From positions 3,472,001-3,536,000 of the forward strand of contig OZ253455.1 of the NCBI GenBank assembly GCA_965261195.1: a DNA stretch of 64,000 nt. The letters run 5' to 3'. Under the pieces are notes generated by a model, which saw only the letters and a list, made by a program, of their open reading frames with translations, was not told where the DNA came from and made no database searches. The stretch comes from Bin87 sp965261195 (GTDB lineage: Bacteria > Chloroflexota > Dehalococcoidia > Lucifugimonadales > UBA3495). Made by a program: the position numbers and the translations under genes. Shown in pieces: positions 9,006 to 19,200 of the stretch (its first letter is position 1; each line of letters opens with the position of its first letter).

Positions 9006-9905
9006 CTACAGGCGTAGCTGGGCTTCTCGCACCCGATCACCGGCCACTGCTACCAGCCGGTCATCTACCCCCAGAGGCGGAGCGACCCACATTGGTGTGT
9101 CCGGGTAGCTTTCTTGCAGCTGACGCATGGTGCCCAGCACGTTGCGCTGCAGAATCAGTCCCGGAAAAAAGACGTAGGGTACGCAGATGAGGCTGCCGAT
9201 ATCGCGTTCGTTTACCAGTTGCGCAACGGCGTCCTCCATCGTGGGGTCACCGTAGTGGGATTGAGCCACTGACACGGCGAAATCGAGGCCGAGGTCCTGT
9301 TCGACCCAAATGCCTAGCTCCTTGAGCCAGATGCAATCGTCGTATCTGGTTTGAGTGCCAGCTTTGACGATGAGCACGCCGACGGGCCGGTCGTCCACGG
9401 GGCGGGCAGCCTCTTCGGGCAACGCAGCGATGCGGTCGCGCACCAGGTCGGCGATGCGCAGGTCGGCGCCGAGGCCGTCGGCCAGGTATACGTCTACGGT
9501 CGGAGCGGCCTCGGCAATGTCCTCCAAAACCTCTGCCATTTCCAGAGTGGCGTGTTTCCCGTTGCCCAACAGGTAGGGTTGAACCACAACCTGGCTAACA
9601 CCCTGTTTGGCCAACATTGCGACGGCTTCCGGCGGGTGTGGCGGCAGAAACTCCAAACAGGACACCACCACTTGCTGAACCACCCCTTCGAGGCGGTCTT
9701 GCAATCGCAAGGCGACATCCCTGAGACCCACCGGCGTGTTGGGGCAACCGGGGCACCAGGAAGGGAACCGGGCACCATCAGCTGACCAGGCGCAGGAACA
9801 TTCATCGCGCGTGGCGCCACGCTGGCTGCCGTGGCAGAGTAGCACGACGCCCCAGGCTTCGCCGTCGGCAGGTGGTGGGGTTGTATGATCGAATTCAGCG
9901 GCCAT
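9006..9905 (-). CDS. cbiX: Sirohydrochlorin cobaltochelatase-like protein with Cys-rich insertion
   Basis: CbiX inserts cobalt into sirohydrochlorin at the start of anaerobic-type cobalamin synthesis. The 299-residue protein has two chelatase half-domains. The first has the metal-site His in VVLLCHGSQRG (near residue 25) and the second conserved His region LGNGKHATLEM (near 110). Between the chelatase strand and helix there is a Cys-rich insertion with five cysteines at residues 35-60 (ECSCAW, then WCPGC and a fifth nearby). In the second half the expected His is lost (VLIVKAGTQTRYDD) and CVPYVFFPGLILQRNV replaces the usual His-containing segment, so only the first half looks catalytic. It overlaps the cbiC start by one base. 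Confidence 0.88.
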   Translation of the reverse strand: MAAEFDHTTPPPADGEAWGVVLLCHGSQRGATRDECSCAWSADGARFPSWCPGCPNTPVGLRDVALRLQDRLEGVVQQVVVSCLEFLPPHPPEAVAMLAKQGVSQVVVQPYLLGNGKHATLEMAEVLEDIAEAAPTVDVYLADGLGADLRIADLVRDRIAALPEEAARPVDDRPVGVLIVKAGTQTRYDDCIWLKELGIWVEQDLGLDFAVSVAQSHYGDPTMEDAVAQLVNERDIGSLICVPYVFFPGLILQRNVLGTMRQLQESYPDTPMWVAPPLGVDDRLVAVAGDRVREAQLRL

Positions 9906-10558
9906 CAGTTTTGGCCCTCCAGCAGGTCTAGCAACGCGTTGATGGTGGCCGCTGCCGCCGAACTTCCGCCGCGCCGGCCCAGGATTGTGATGTGGGGGAC
10001 GCTGCGGGCGGCCAGCTCCTGCTTCGACTCCGGGCAGGCCACGAAACCCACCGGCATACCCACGACCACGGCGGGAGCGACTTGTTCGGCGTCGATAAGG
10101 TCCAGGAGGGCCAGCAGCGCGGTGGGAGCGTTGCCGATTGCTACCACCGATCCGTCGATGACCGGAGCCAGTTCCCGCACGGCGGCAACGCTGCGGGTGG
10201 TGCCCTCCCGCTGGGCGCGGGCGGCGACCTCCGGAGCGTCGATGAGGCAGGCGGTTTCGACCCCGGCCCTGGTCAACCCGGCTCGGGATATGCCCACTTG
10301 AACCATGCGCACATCGGTTACAACCCGCCGGGCCTGCCGGAGGGAATCCAACGCGTTGGCTACTGCGTTGCCGCTAAACCGCACGTCATCCGCGATGGCC
10401 GGGTCGCCCTCGGCGCGGACGATGCGATGCAGTACGTAGCGCTCCTGTTCGTCAAGTTGATTCAGCGCCTTGTTGCCAGCCAGGCTGTCGGCGACCATCA
10501 CCAAGCTTAGGCGGTCAATTTCGTTGGGGAGCAGGGCGTATTTTTGGACTAGGGTCAT
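9905..10558 (-). CDS. cbiC: Precorrin-8X / cobalt-precorrin-8 methylmutase
   Basis: CbiC/CobH moves the C11 methyl group to C12, giving (hydrogeno)cobyrinate. The 217-residue protein has the family segments EQYVLHRIV-like (ERYVLHRIVRAEGDP), VVVGMPVGFVACPESKQEL and GRRGGSSAAAATINALL. It is the most upstream cbi gene of the series. A short copy of its first 20 codons survives upstream at 11362-11436, suggesting a past duplication of the boundary between the retropepsin-like genes and cbiC. Confidence 0.93.
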   Translation of the reverse strand: MTLVQKYALLPNEIDRLSLVMVADSLAGNKALNQLDEQERYVLHRIVRAEGDPAIADDVRFSGNAVANALDSLRQARRVVTDVRMVQVGISRAGLTRAGVETACLIDAPEVAARAQREGTTRSVAAVRELAPVIDGSVVAIGNAPTALLALLDLIDAEQVAPAVVVGMPVGFVACPESKQELAARSVPHITILGRRGGSSAAAATINALLDLLEGQN

Positions 10559-10622
10559 TGCGGGTAGTCACCAAAGTAGGCGGTAAAAAATTGCCGGAAT
10601 GCTATTGGGCATCAATTGGGCA

Positions 10623-10965
10623 TCAGAGGTAGATTAGCTTTCTGGGGATGAGGCACTGGTTGACCTCATCGGCCTCGAGTACAAATCCTGTCGCGGTACG
10701 GTTGCCCAGTACCGGCTCGCTGTCATCCGCGGCAAAGATAACACTATGCAGATAATCTTTGCCATCGAGACGCAACTTTACCTCGCCCAGCTCCCAGTCG
10801 TCCTTGTAACCCATGGGGTAACGGGTCAGGCTCCCAACCCAATTCACGGAGCAAACCGGCCGGCAAGCGTGTGTAAGTGGCCCCGGCGTTGGCTTTCACC
10901 CGCAGAGTTTTTGCGCTGGAACCATCTTTGGCGCAAATGTCCAAATTAATATAGAATTCGCCCAT
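10623..10965 (-). pseudogene. Retropepsin-like aspartic protease, third tandem copy, frameshifted
   Basis: The copy begins with ATG at 10965 (MGEFYINLDICAKDG, matching MGDVYDTFAILSSDG of the intact copy). Its catalytic motif is KANAGATYTRLP where the paralogues have KADTGA: the catalytic Asp is replaced by Asn and Thr by Ala. After RELGWEPD the frame breaks near 10840, and the rest of the fold (GEVKLRLDGKDYLHSVIF, SEPVLG) continues in another frame to a stop at 10623. Both the lost Asp and the frameshift argue that it is no longer a protease. Confidence 0.75.
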
Positions 10966-10978
10966 ATCAGCACTTCTT

Positions 10979-11362
10979 TCAGCTGACGTCAACGTCAAGT
11001 TCGATGTGAATCAGCCGGTGATTAACCGTGTCGACACCCAGCCCAAGATTTTGCAACGCCTCAACGCCTATCACTGGAAGGCAGTCATCCTCACCGAATA
11101 CAAACAGCTCGTCGAAGTCCATTTGGTTGTAGCGCCCTCTAATCATCCCTAAGTCTGAGGTAACGTGGGAACCGTTGGCGAGAACGAAGGTTCCAGGCGC
11201 ACGGGTTGGCATCCACCCCATATCACGCAACAACGTAGCCGGCAACTGGCTGTAAGTTGCTCCGGTGTCGGCTTTCATTCGCAGGTTCCGCAGATAGGAG
11301 CCGTCGTTGGCCCAGATTTCAAAGATGGCATAGACGTCGCCCACTATACCCTGCCCGTTCAC
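10979..11362 (-). CDS. Retropepsin-like (clan AA) aspartic protease domain protein, second copy
   Basis: A single-domain protein of about 121-127 residues resembling retroviral-type aspartic proteases, which act as homodimers with one Asp per subunit. The catalytic motif is KADTGATYSQLP and the C-terminal hydrophobic-Gly region is DDCLPVIGVEALQNLGL. Two GTG starts are possible, 11362 and 11344; the latter aligns with the start of the first copy and has AGGG just upstream. The GTG at 11362 overlaps the stop of a short cbiC remnant. It sits between leuS and cbiC in the same direction. Its substrate is unknown. Confidence 0.75.
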   Translation of the reverse strand: MNGQGIVGDVYAIFEIWANDGSYLRNLRMKADTGATYSQLPATLLRDMGWMPTRAPGTFVLANGSHVTSDLGMIRGRYNQMDFDELFVFGEDDCLPVIGVEALQNLGLGVDTVNHRLIHIELDVDVS

Positions 11363-11436
11363 CCGACTACCACGTTAACCAGGCTTTGGCGATCGATTTC
11401 ATCGGGCAAGAGGGCGTATTTTTGGACTAGGGTCAT
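11362..11436 (-). pseudogene. Remnant copy of the cbiC 5' end
   Basis: Reading from ATG at 11436, a 25-codon frame begins MTLVQKYALLPDEIDRQSLV, which matches cbiC (MTLVQKYALLPNEIDRLSLV) at 18 of 20 residues, then continues NVVVG and stops. The match includes the DNA around the start codon. It is therefore a partial duplication of cbiC left between the first and second protease genes. Confidence 0.8.
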
Positions 11437-11447
11437 TGGAGCATCCG

Positions 11448-11804
11448 TTACCGCTGCGCTATGACTGGTATCAGCGCGTGGTTAACCGGGTCAACTGCAA
11501 GGCCGAATCCCTGCAGAGTATCGGAACCTATTAGTGGCAAGCACTCGTCCTCTCCGAACATAAAAAGACGGGTTAAAACTCGCTCGTTGTAGCGGATTCG
11601 TACCTCTCCCATCGCGACGGTTCCTTTGGACCCGTCAGCCAGGACGAACTGGCGCGGTGGCTCAGTAGGCTCCCAGCCTAGATTTCTGAGAAGAATGGCG
11701 GGCAGCTGACTATATGCCGCTCCGGTGTCCGCTTTCATTCGCAGGTTCCGTAGGTAAGAACCATCACTGGACAAAATCGCAAAAGTGTCGTACACATCGC
11801 CCAT
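11448..11804 (-). CDS. Retropepsin-like (clan AA) aspartic protease domain protein, first copy
   Basis: This 118-residue protein is the best preserved of three tandem paralogues. The catalytic motif MKADTGAAYSQLP places the Asp at residue 26; the C-terminal motif DECLPLIGSDTLQGFGL matches the second conserved hydrophobic-hydrophobic-Gly region of the family. The ATG at 11804 has GGAG nine bases upstream and lies 15 bases after the leuS stop, so it is probably co-transcribed with leuS. There is no signal peptide, so it should act in the cytoplasm. The substrate is unknown. Confidence 0.8.
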   Translation of the reverse strand: MGDVYDTFAILSSDGSYLRNLRMKADTGAAYSQLPAILLRNLGWEPTEPPRQFVLADGSKGTVAMGEVRIRYNERVLTRLFMFGEDECLPLIGSDTLQGFGLAVDPVNHALIPVIAQR

Positions 11805-11818
11805 ATCAATACTCCGGG

Positions 11819-14296
<2,478 letters not shown>

Positions 14297-14744
14297 TGGA
14301 AGGAATCCCTCAACAATTCAACTGGTGATGCCGCACATCGGCGCTGGAAATGGCGAAGGCGCATGGCGATGGGGCCTTGTTGTCAATCTAATATAGCATA
14401 GCCTGCGGCGCCGGCGGTGGCCTTCGGCCGTAACTGTTCACGTTTGAGGGGACGGAATGGGTTTGCAGAGAAAATTCGTGCTTGGCTGCCCCTCAGCAAG
14501 AGGCCGGATAGCCTGTAGGTCCCCTCAAGTCTGAACAGTTACCTTCGGCAAGTATATCATCGCCGTCGGGAGCGTTGGGCAGCGCTGACAACGCGGCAAC
14601 CCGGCTTAGTGATGCGCGTCATAAAGTGGGTACGCGTGAGGCCGCGGCTCTAATTGACATATTCTGGATGCCACGCCTACAATCCCGAACGGCATATTAC
14701 GATGTTGGACAGCAATAAATGTTTGCATACCCAACGCGCCGCCA
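14297..14744. other. Divergent intergenic region between leuS and trkH
   Basis: The 448-base gap between the divergent leuS and trkH genes contains a complete miniature inverted-repeat element (14431-14541) and a fragment of another dispersed repeat (gtcataaagtgggtacgcgtg near 14618). Promoters for both genes should lie here; ctaatatagcatagcc near 14387 is AT-rich enough to be a leuS -10 region. No further gene is seen. Confidence 0.5.
14431..14541 (+). mobile_element. Miniature inverted-repeat element (MITE), copy 1
   Basis: The 111-base element starts TAACTGTTCACGTTTGAGGG and ends with the inverted version CCCCTCAAGTCTGAACAGTTA, giving terminal inverted repeats of about 23 bases. It is flanked by ccttcggccg (14421-14430) and ccttcggcaa (14542-14551), a 10-base target duplication matching at 8 of 10 positions. 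It has no coding capacity. Related copies lie at 51900-52010 (opposite orientation) and 60373-60484. Confidence 0.85.
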
Positions 14745-16301
14745 TTGCTTACCGTGAACGTTCAATCCGGAGGCAATGCTGGCTTCACTACGCCAGACCC
14801 GACGCCAGACCCGGCTCAGGCTCAAACAGGCGAAGGTGAACCCGAATATCTGCGAGTTGGTCGGCGGGCCCATGCAATACGGATGCCGGTGCGGCGCCGG
14901 CTGCCGCCCCGCCGGTGGTCATCCACCCCGCTACTCCTGCTGGGTTTCTTCCTGCTGCTGAACATCGTTGGCGGGGTATTGCTGTGCCTGCCCATATCGG
15001 CGGCGGAGGGCACCGCCACCGAGTTGAGGGTGGGTTTTTTCACCGCCATTTCAGCCTCTACGGTAACCGGTTTGGTGCTGGTTGACACGCCAACCTATTG
15101 GTCTCTTATCGGTCAGGTGGTCATCTTCCTTCTGATGTTAATTGGGGGACTGGAATTCATCACGGCGGCCACCATGCTGATTGTCGTGTTTGGCCGGCGC
15201 GCCACCGTGGTTGAGGAGGATGTTTATCTAGACACAGTGGGCGCCGGTTACATGAACAACATCCCGAAGGTTGCACGCAACATCGTAATTGCGTTCTTTA
15301 TTGGATACCTGGCGGGCGCCGTTCTCCTGTTTTTCAAGATGCGTTCTGTGGACGATTTCTCGCTGCCGGAAGCGGTGTGGCAATCGCTGTTCCTGTCTGT
15401 TTCGGCCCTGAACAATGCCGGGTTATCCATCTTGCCCAACGCAGCCAGCGGCAGCAACGCCGAAACGCTGGGCGCCCAGCCCGTCCTGATGGCGATTATC
15501 ACGCCGCTGATTGTCCTGGGTGCGTTGGGCTGGCCTATGGTCGTTGACATCAAGCGCAACTGGCGGTTCAGGTTTTCGCTCCGAGACTGGCTGGCGAGCG
15601 GCTGCCCGGTGATGTTGCCGTTCAATTTTTCGCGGCTCACGCTGGATACCAAGCTGGTTCTGATCCTAACGTCGACGCTGTATGTTTTCAGCGCGTTGAT
15701 TTTCCTGTTTGCCGAGTGGAATGGAGTGCTGGGCGGGCACGACGTACTGGGCAAAATGGGCGCTGCGATGTTCCACGGCGTCAGTGGCCGCACCGCTGGG
15801 TTTTCGGCGCTGGATTGGGGAGCCACCGTTGATCTTACTTTGTTGGTGTTCGGCGGACTGATGTTCGTGGGAGGGTCGACCGCCTCAGTATCAGGCGGCA
15901 TCAAGGTTAACACGCTGGCGGTGTTGATGGTGGCGGCGCGTTCTTCGGCGCTGCGTCATCCGCGCACTGAGATATTCCGTCGGGAAATTGGCGCCGCTCT
16001 GGTGGCCCGAGCTTTGCTGGTTACGCTGCTGGGTATCCTGTACCTGGGGTTGGTGGTGCCAATCCTGACCTACACGGAGCCGGATCTACCCTTTGTGCCG
16101 CTGATGTTCGAGACGATTTCGGCGTTTGGCACCAATGGTATGTCGACTGGAATGTCTGCTCACCTCAGCCTGGTCGGGGCAATTATATTTATGATTACAA
16201 TGCTGGTGGGGCGCGTGGGACCCTTGACCCTGGTGATGTTGTTGGCGCCCCGGGACGATGCGTCCTACCGTTATCCGGTAGAACCAGTTAGAATTGGCTA
16301 G
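14745..16301 (+). CDS. trkH: Trk/Ktr-type potassium uptake membrane subunit
   Basis: TrkH/KtrB forms the potassium translocation pore in the cytoplasmic membrane. The product has many membrane segments beginning with TPLLLLGFFLLLNIVGGVLL and typical pore-loop segments AISASTVTGLVLVD, LSVSALNNAGLS, GVSGRTAGFSALD and ISAFGTNGMSTG, each with the selectivity-filter Gly. The frame opens with TTG at 14745, but the first 46 residues are Pro/Gly/Thr-rich and not family-like; ATG at 14883 (MPVRRRLPP) is a plausible alternative start. It is followed after 5 bases by trkA. Confidence 0.93.
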   Translation: MLTVNVQSGGNAGFTTPDPTPDPAQAQTGEGEPEYLRVGRRAHAIRMPVRRRLPPRRWSSTPLLLLGFFLLLNIVGGVLLCLPISAAEGTATELRVGFFTAISASTVTGLVLVDTPTYWSLIGQVVIFLLMLIGGLEFITAATMLIVVFGRRATVVEEDVYLDTVGAGYMNNIPKVARNIVIAFFIGYLAGAVLLFFKMRSVDDFSLPEAVWQSLFLSVSALNNAGLSILPNAASGSNAETLGAQPVLMAIITPLIVLGALGWPMVVDIKRNWRFRFSLRDWLASGCPVMLPFNFSRLTLDTKLVLILTSTLYVFSALIFLFAEWNGVLGGHDVLGKMGAAMFHGVSGRTAGFSALDWGATVDLTLLVFGGLMFVGGSTASVSGGIKVNTLAVLMVAARSSALRHPRTEIFRREIGAALVARALLVTLLGILYLGLVVPILTYTEPDLPFVPLMFETISAFGTNGMSTGMSAHLSLVGAIIFMITMLVGRVGPLTLVMLLAPRDDASYRYPVEPVRIG

Positions 16302-16306
16302 CTATT

Positions 16307-16966
16307 ATGGCGAATCAGATTTGCGTCATCGGCCTGGGTCGATTCGGTACCAAACTGGCCAGCACTCTGTTTCAACGCCAGCACGAGGTGTTGGCGATTG
16401 ACGCCGATGAGCAGAAGGTGCAGGGGATGCTGGGCCAGGTGACCTACGCCGTGGAAGCCGATGCGACCAATGAAACGGCGTTGCGCGATTTGGGCGTGGC
16501 GGATATGGATGTGTGCGTCGTCGCGTTGGGCAGCCAGATTCAGTCGAGCATCATCACCACCATGCTGCTGAAAACGATGGGAGTGCCGTTCGTTATCGCC
16601 CGAGCAACTGATGCGCAGCACCGCGAAATCCTGCACCGAATTGGCGCCGACAAGGTAATCTTCCCGGAAGAAGAGGCCGCAGTGCGCGCTGCCAGCCTGG
16701 ATATGACCTCCAATGCGATAGAGTACATGGACATTACCGAATCCACCGGCGTACACAAGCTGCGGCCGCCGGAACGGATGCGGGGGCAACGGCTGCGGGA
16801 TGTTGGACTGGCGCAGGATTCCACCAACCCGCGCCTGGCGGTGCTGGTGTTGCGTCGCGCCAACGAATATATTCTGAACCCTCAGGATGACGAAGTAATC
16901 GGCGACGGGGACGTGCTGGTGGTGGTGGGAAGCCATGCGGAGATCGAACGGGCATTTGCCCGTTAG
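16307..16966 (+). CDS. trkA: Trk/Ktr potassium uptake regulatory (NAD-binding) subunit
   Basis: TrkA/KtrA is the cytoplasmic gating ring for TrkH and binds NAD(H) or adenine nucleotides. The 219-residue product has the Rossmann motif CVIGLGRFGTKLASTL at the N-terminus (RCK N domain) and a C-terminal RCK C domain (residues about 140-219) ending in GDVLVVVGSHAEIERAF. The single RCK set is the KtrA-like size rather than the double-length E. coli TrkA. It lies 5 bases after trkH, so the two form an operon. Confidence 0.95.
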   Translation: MANQICVIGLGRFGTKLASTLFQRQHEVLAIDADEQKVQGMLGQVTYAVEADATNETALRDLGVADMDVCVVALGSQIQSSIITTMLLKTMGVPFVIARATDAQHREILHRIGADKVIFPEEEAAVRAASLDMTSNAIEYMDITESTGVHKLRPPERMRGQRLRDVGLAQDSTNPRLAVLVLRRANEYILNPQDDEVIGDGDVLVVVGSHAEIERAFAR

Positions 16967-17066
16967 TCCGTGTTGACGTGATGGTGGCTGGCAGCGCGAG
17001 CGTGGGCGAATACGAGGTAGCTCGCGCGGCCGCCGGGCTTGCCGAGTTGCCTTGCTGGGAGACGCT

Positions 17067-17903
17067 ATGACCGAATGTATCGGCTACCTGGGACCGGCTG
17101 GAACCTACACAGAGCAGGCTGCGCTGCTGTACGCTCCGGAAGCCGCCATGACGCCGTATCCAACCATTAGCGCAGTTGGCGCCGCAGTGGCCAATGGTGA
17201 GCTGGACGCTGGCGTGGTGCCGATCGAAAACAGTTTGGAAGGGTCGGTTACCTTCACGCTGGACCTGTTGATTAGCCAGTCTGGGCTGTCGATTCGCAAC
17301 GAGGTGGTGATTCCGATTGACCACTATCTGGTAGCGCCGCGGGGGATAGAAGCGGACGTGGTGCGCGTGATTTATTCGCATCCGCAGGCGTTGGCTCAAT
17401 GCCGCGGCTATCTGGAGTTGCGGTTCCCACAGGCGCAATACGAGGCGTCGTTGAGCACGGTCGCCGCGGTGGCCGATATGCAGGCGAGCGTGGTGCCGGC
17501 GGCGGCCATCTGTCCGCAGCGGGCGACGGAAATTTATGACGTGCAGGTGCTGGACCGGGGAATTCAGGACAGCATGGTGAACCAGACCCGGTTTGCCGTG
17601 CTCGCGCGTGCCGACCACACGCCAACCGGCCATGACCGCACCTCAATTTGTTTCTCGTTTACGGTAGACCGACCGGGGAGTTTGTACCATTGTATCGGCG
17701 AGTTTTCGGAGCGGGATATTAATCTGGTCAAGGTAGAAAGCCGGCCCACCAAACAGGCGTTGGGCCGGTATATCTTTTTGATTGATTGCATTGGGCACCG
17801 CGCGGAACCCGATGTAGCCGCCGCGCTGGAAGGTTTGCGCCAACGCGTGGATATGTTCAAGATATTGGGCTCGTATCCGTTGTGGGAACCGGCCGACGCG
17901 TGA
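17067..17903 (+). CDS. pheA: Prephenate dehydratase
   Basis: PheA converts prephenate to phenylpyruvate in phenylalanine synthesis. The ATG at 17067 follows GGGAG with good spacing and gives a 278-residue protein starting CIGYLGPAGTYTEQAA. The catalytic domain has VVPIENSLEGSVTFTLDL and the signature DSMVNQTRFAVLAR (the TRF catalytic motif). The C-terminal ACT domain (residues about 195-270) has GSLYHCIGEFSERDINLVKV and the ESRP motif (KVESRPTK), which in the family binds phenylalanine for feedback inhibition. It lacks a fused chorismate mutase. Confidence 0.96.
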   Translation: MTECIGYLGPAGTYTEQAALLYAPEAAMTPYPTISAVGAAVANGELDAGVVPIENSLEGSVTFTLDLLISQSGLSIRNEVVIPIDHYLVAPRGIEADVVRVIYSHPQALAQCRGYLELRFPQAQYEASLSTVAAVADMQASVVPAAAICPQRATEIYDVQVLDRGIQDSMVNQTRFAVLARADHTPTGHDRTSICFSFTVDRPGSLYHCIGEFSERDINLVKVESRPTKQALGRYIFLIDCIGHRAEPDVAAALEGLRQRVDMFKILGSYPLWEPADA

Positions 17904-17928
17904 TCACGGCGCCGGACGCTTCAAAAAG

Positions 17929-17961
17929 ATCGAACCGGCCTACCAGCCAGGCCGGTTCGAT
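17929..17961 (+). terminator. Strong stem-loop after pheA
   Basis: ATCGAACCGGCC (17929-17940) pairs perfectly over 12 bases with GGCCGGTTCGAT (17950-17961) around a 9-base loop, 26 bases after the pheA stop. The U-tract is short (TT), so efficiency is uncertain, but the position fits a terminator. Confidence 0.7.
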
Positions 17962-18009
17962 TTGCGGCGAGTTTGAAGCTTCAACCCATCAACGGTAGTG
18001 TGTTCGGGT

Positions 18010-18243
18010 TTAACTATGGGGATATGGCCCGTAGACTGCCAGGGATGGGTTTGACGTGTCGCTGCGGCGAAAGCCGGTGATGCGACTTTTCGACCGAGCG
18101 GAGCCATATATCCTGCCGATGTTCCGCTTGACTACGCTGCGGGATTCATGGCCGGAGTAGGGCGCCAGCAACAGACCGGCAACCACTCCCACCGCAGCGC
18201 CCGCTGCCAGCAAACTGAGCGTCTGATTAGACCTCATGCTCAT
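18010..18243 (-). CDS. YtxH-like small membrane protein, copy C
   Basis: This 77-residue protein has one N-terminal membrane segment (LSLLAAGAAVGVVAGLLLAP) followed by the YSGHESR stretch, which resembles the general-stress YtxH/GvpP-type signature (LLAPxSGxExR). Two paralogues lie just upstream on the same strand (18298-18531 and 18746-18964). Its C-terminal 40 residues are basic then Ser/Pro-rich and not shared with the other two. A start at the second Met (MRSNQT) is possible. Confidence 0.7.
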   Translation of the reverse strand: MSMRSNQTLSLLAAGAAVGVVAGLLLAPYSGHESRSVVKRNIGRIYGSARSKSRITGFRRSDTSNPSLAVYGPYPHS

Positions 18244-18297
18244 GTAAGACTCCCCGTTGGTATTTGACCGGCGTCGATATTCAACCTGTTGCCGGGG

Positions 18298-18531
18298 TTA
18301 GCCGCGGCCGCTGCCCACCGGTCGGCTTTCAGAGTCTACAATATCGCCGGTCTTGCCCCCTCTGCGGAGCCAGTTACGCACCCGAGAGCCGCGGGTTCGC
18401 GTGGCGTTGGCGCTTTCCTTGATCTGGGAACGAATTTCCCGGCCGCTCTTCGGCGCCAGCATCAATCCCGCGGCAACTCCTACCACGATACCCGCCGAAA
18501 GCAATCCTAGTCCTCGCCTTGCGTTACGCAT
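18298..18531 (-). CDS. YtxH-like small membrane protein, copy B
   Basis: A 77-residue paralogue of its two neighbours. It has the membrane segment LGLLSAGIVVGVAAGLMLAP followed by KSGREIRSQIKESA, the YtxH-type motif and amphipathic basic helix. The ATG is preceded by GGAGG in the complementary strand (caggaggtatcaat). Function is unknown; the family is linked to stress responses in Bacillus. It lies in a run of three single-gene units separated by 54 and 214 bases. Confidence 0.75.
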   Translation of the reverse strand: MRNARRGLGLLSAGIVVGVAAGLMLAPKSGREIRSQIKESANATRTRGSRVRNWLRRGGKTGDIVDSESRPVGSGRG

Positions 18532-18745
18532 ATTGATACCTCCTGGTGCATTCTTTTTGGCTTGCCCGGTGGTGTCTCTCTATCGGAACGGAAAAACCGA
18601 AGCCTCCGCGGACGTGCAACCAACCTGCCCATCAACCCTTCATCCACACCCGGTTGCGTTGCCATCTGCTGGGGCCTCGGCCAGATCTTAGTGTTCGATA
18701 ATTTTACGGTCGCGGTACTGCGATCCCGTAACGGAAGGAGGGAGC

Positions 18746-18964
18746 CTACTGCTCCAGCAACTCCTCTACTTCGTCATCGGCGCGGTTGCGCACGCGGTCC
18801 ACATACGACCGACCGGTACCGACAGCTCGGTCGACGCCGCGGCGCACGTAGCTACGAGTCTCGTTGCCAGTTTGGGGAGCCAGCAATATGCCTGCTGCCA
18901 AACCCAGCGCCAGACCGGCCAGACCGGCGGTCAAAATTCCTATGGCTTGTCCTTCGCGATTCAT
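18746..18964 (-). CDS. YtxH-like small membrane protein, copy A
   Basis: A 72-residue protein with the membrane segment GLALGLAAGILLAPQTGNE and then a charged amphipathic helix (RVRNRADDEVEELLEQ). It shares the GxLLAPxxGxExR core with the two downstream copies, while the C-termini differ in charge: acidic here, basic in copy B. A GGAGGC ribosome site lies upstream of the ATG. No specific function can be assigned. Confidence 0.75.
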   Translation of the reverse strand: MNREGQAIGILTAGLAGLALGLAAGILLAPQTGNETRSYVRRGVDRAVGTGRSYVDRVRNRADDEVEELLEQ

Positions 18965-19200
18965 GATTGCCTCCTGTTGAGATGAAAATATTGGATTTTA
19001 TCCTACGAAGGCCACGTTTCGCCTACCTACTATGGGATATTTCCCGTATCAAATTGGCTAGTGCCGGAGTGCCTTCGATTATCAATAATGGTAATGAAGA
19101 TTAGTTGAATTGTCAATACTTATTTTGGACCAGATTCATAATTCGCCCACGTTAGCTTTACATATTTGAGTGGCATACGCAGGAATCCATCCAGTGAGAT

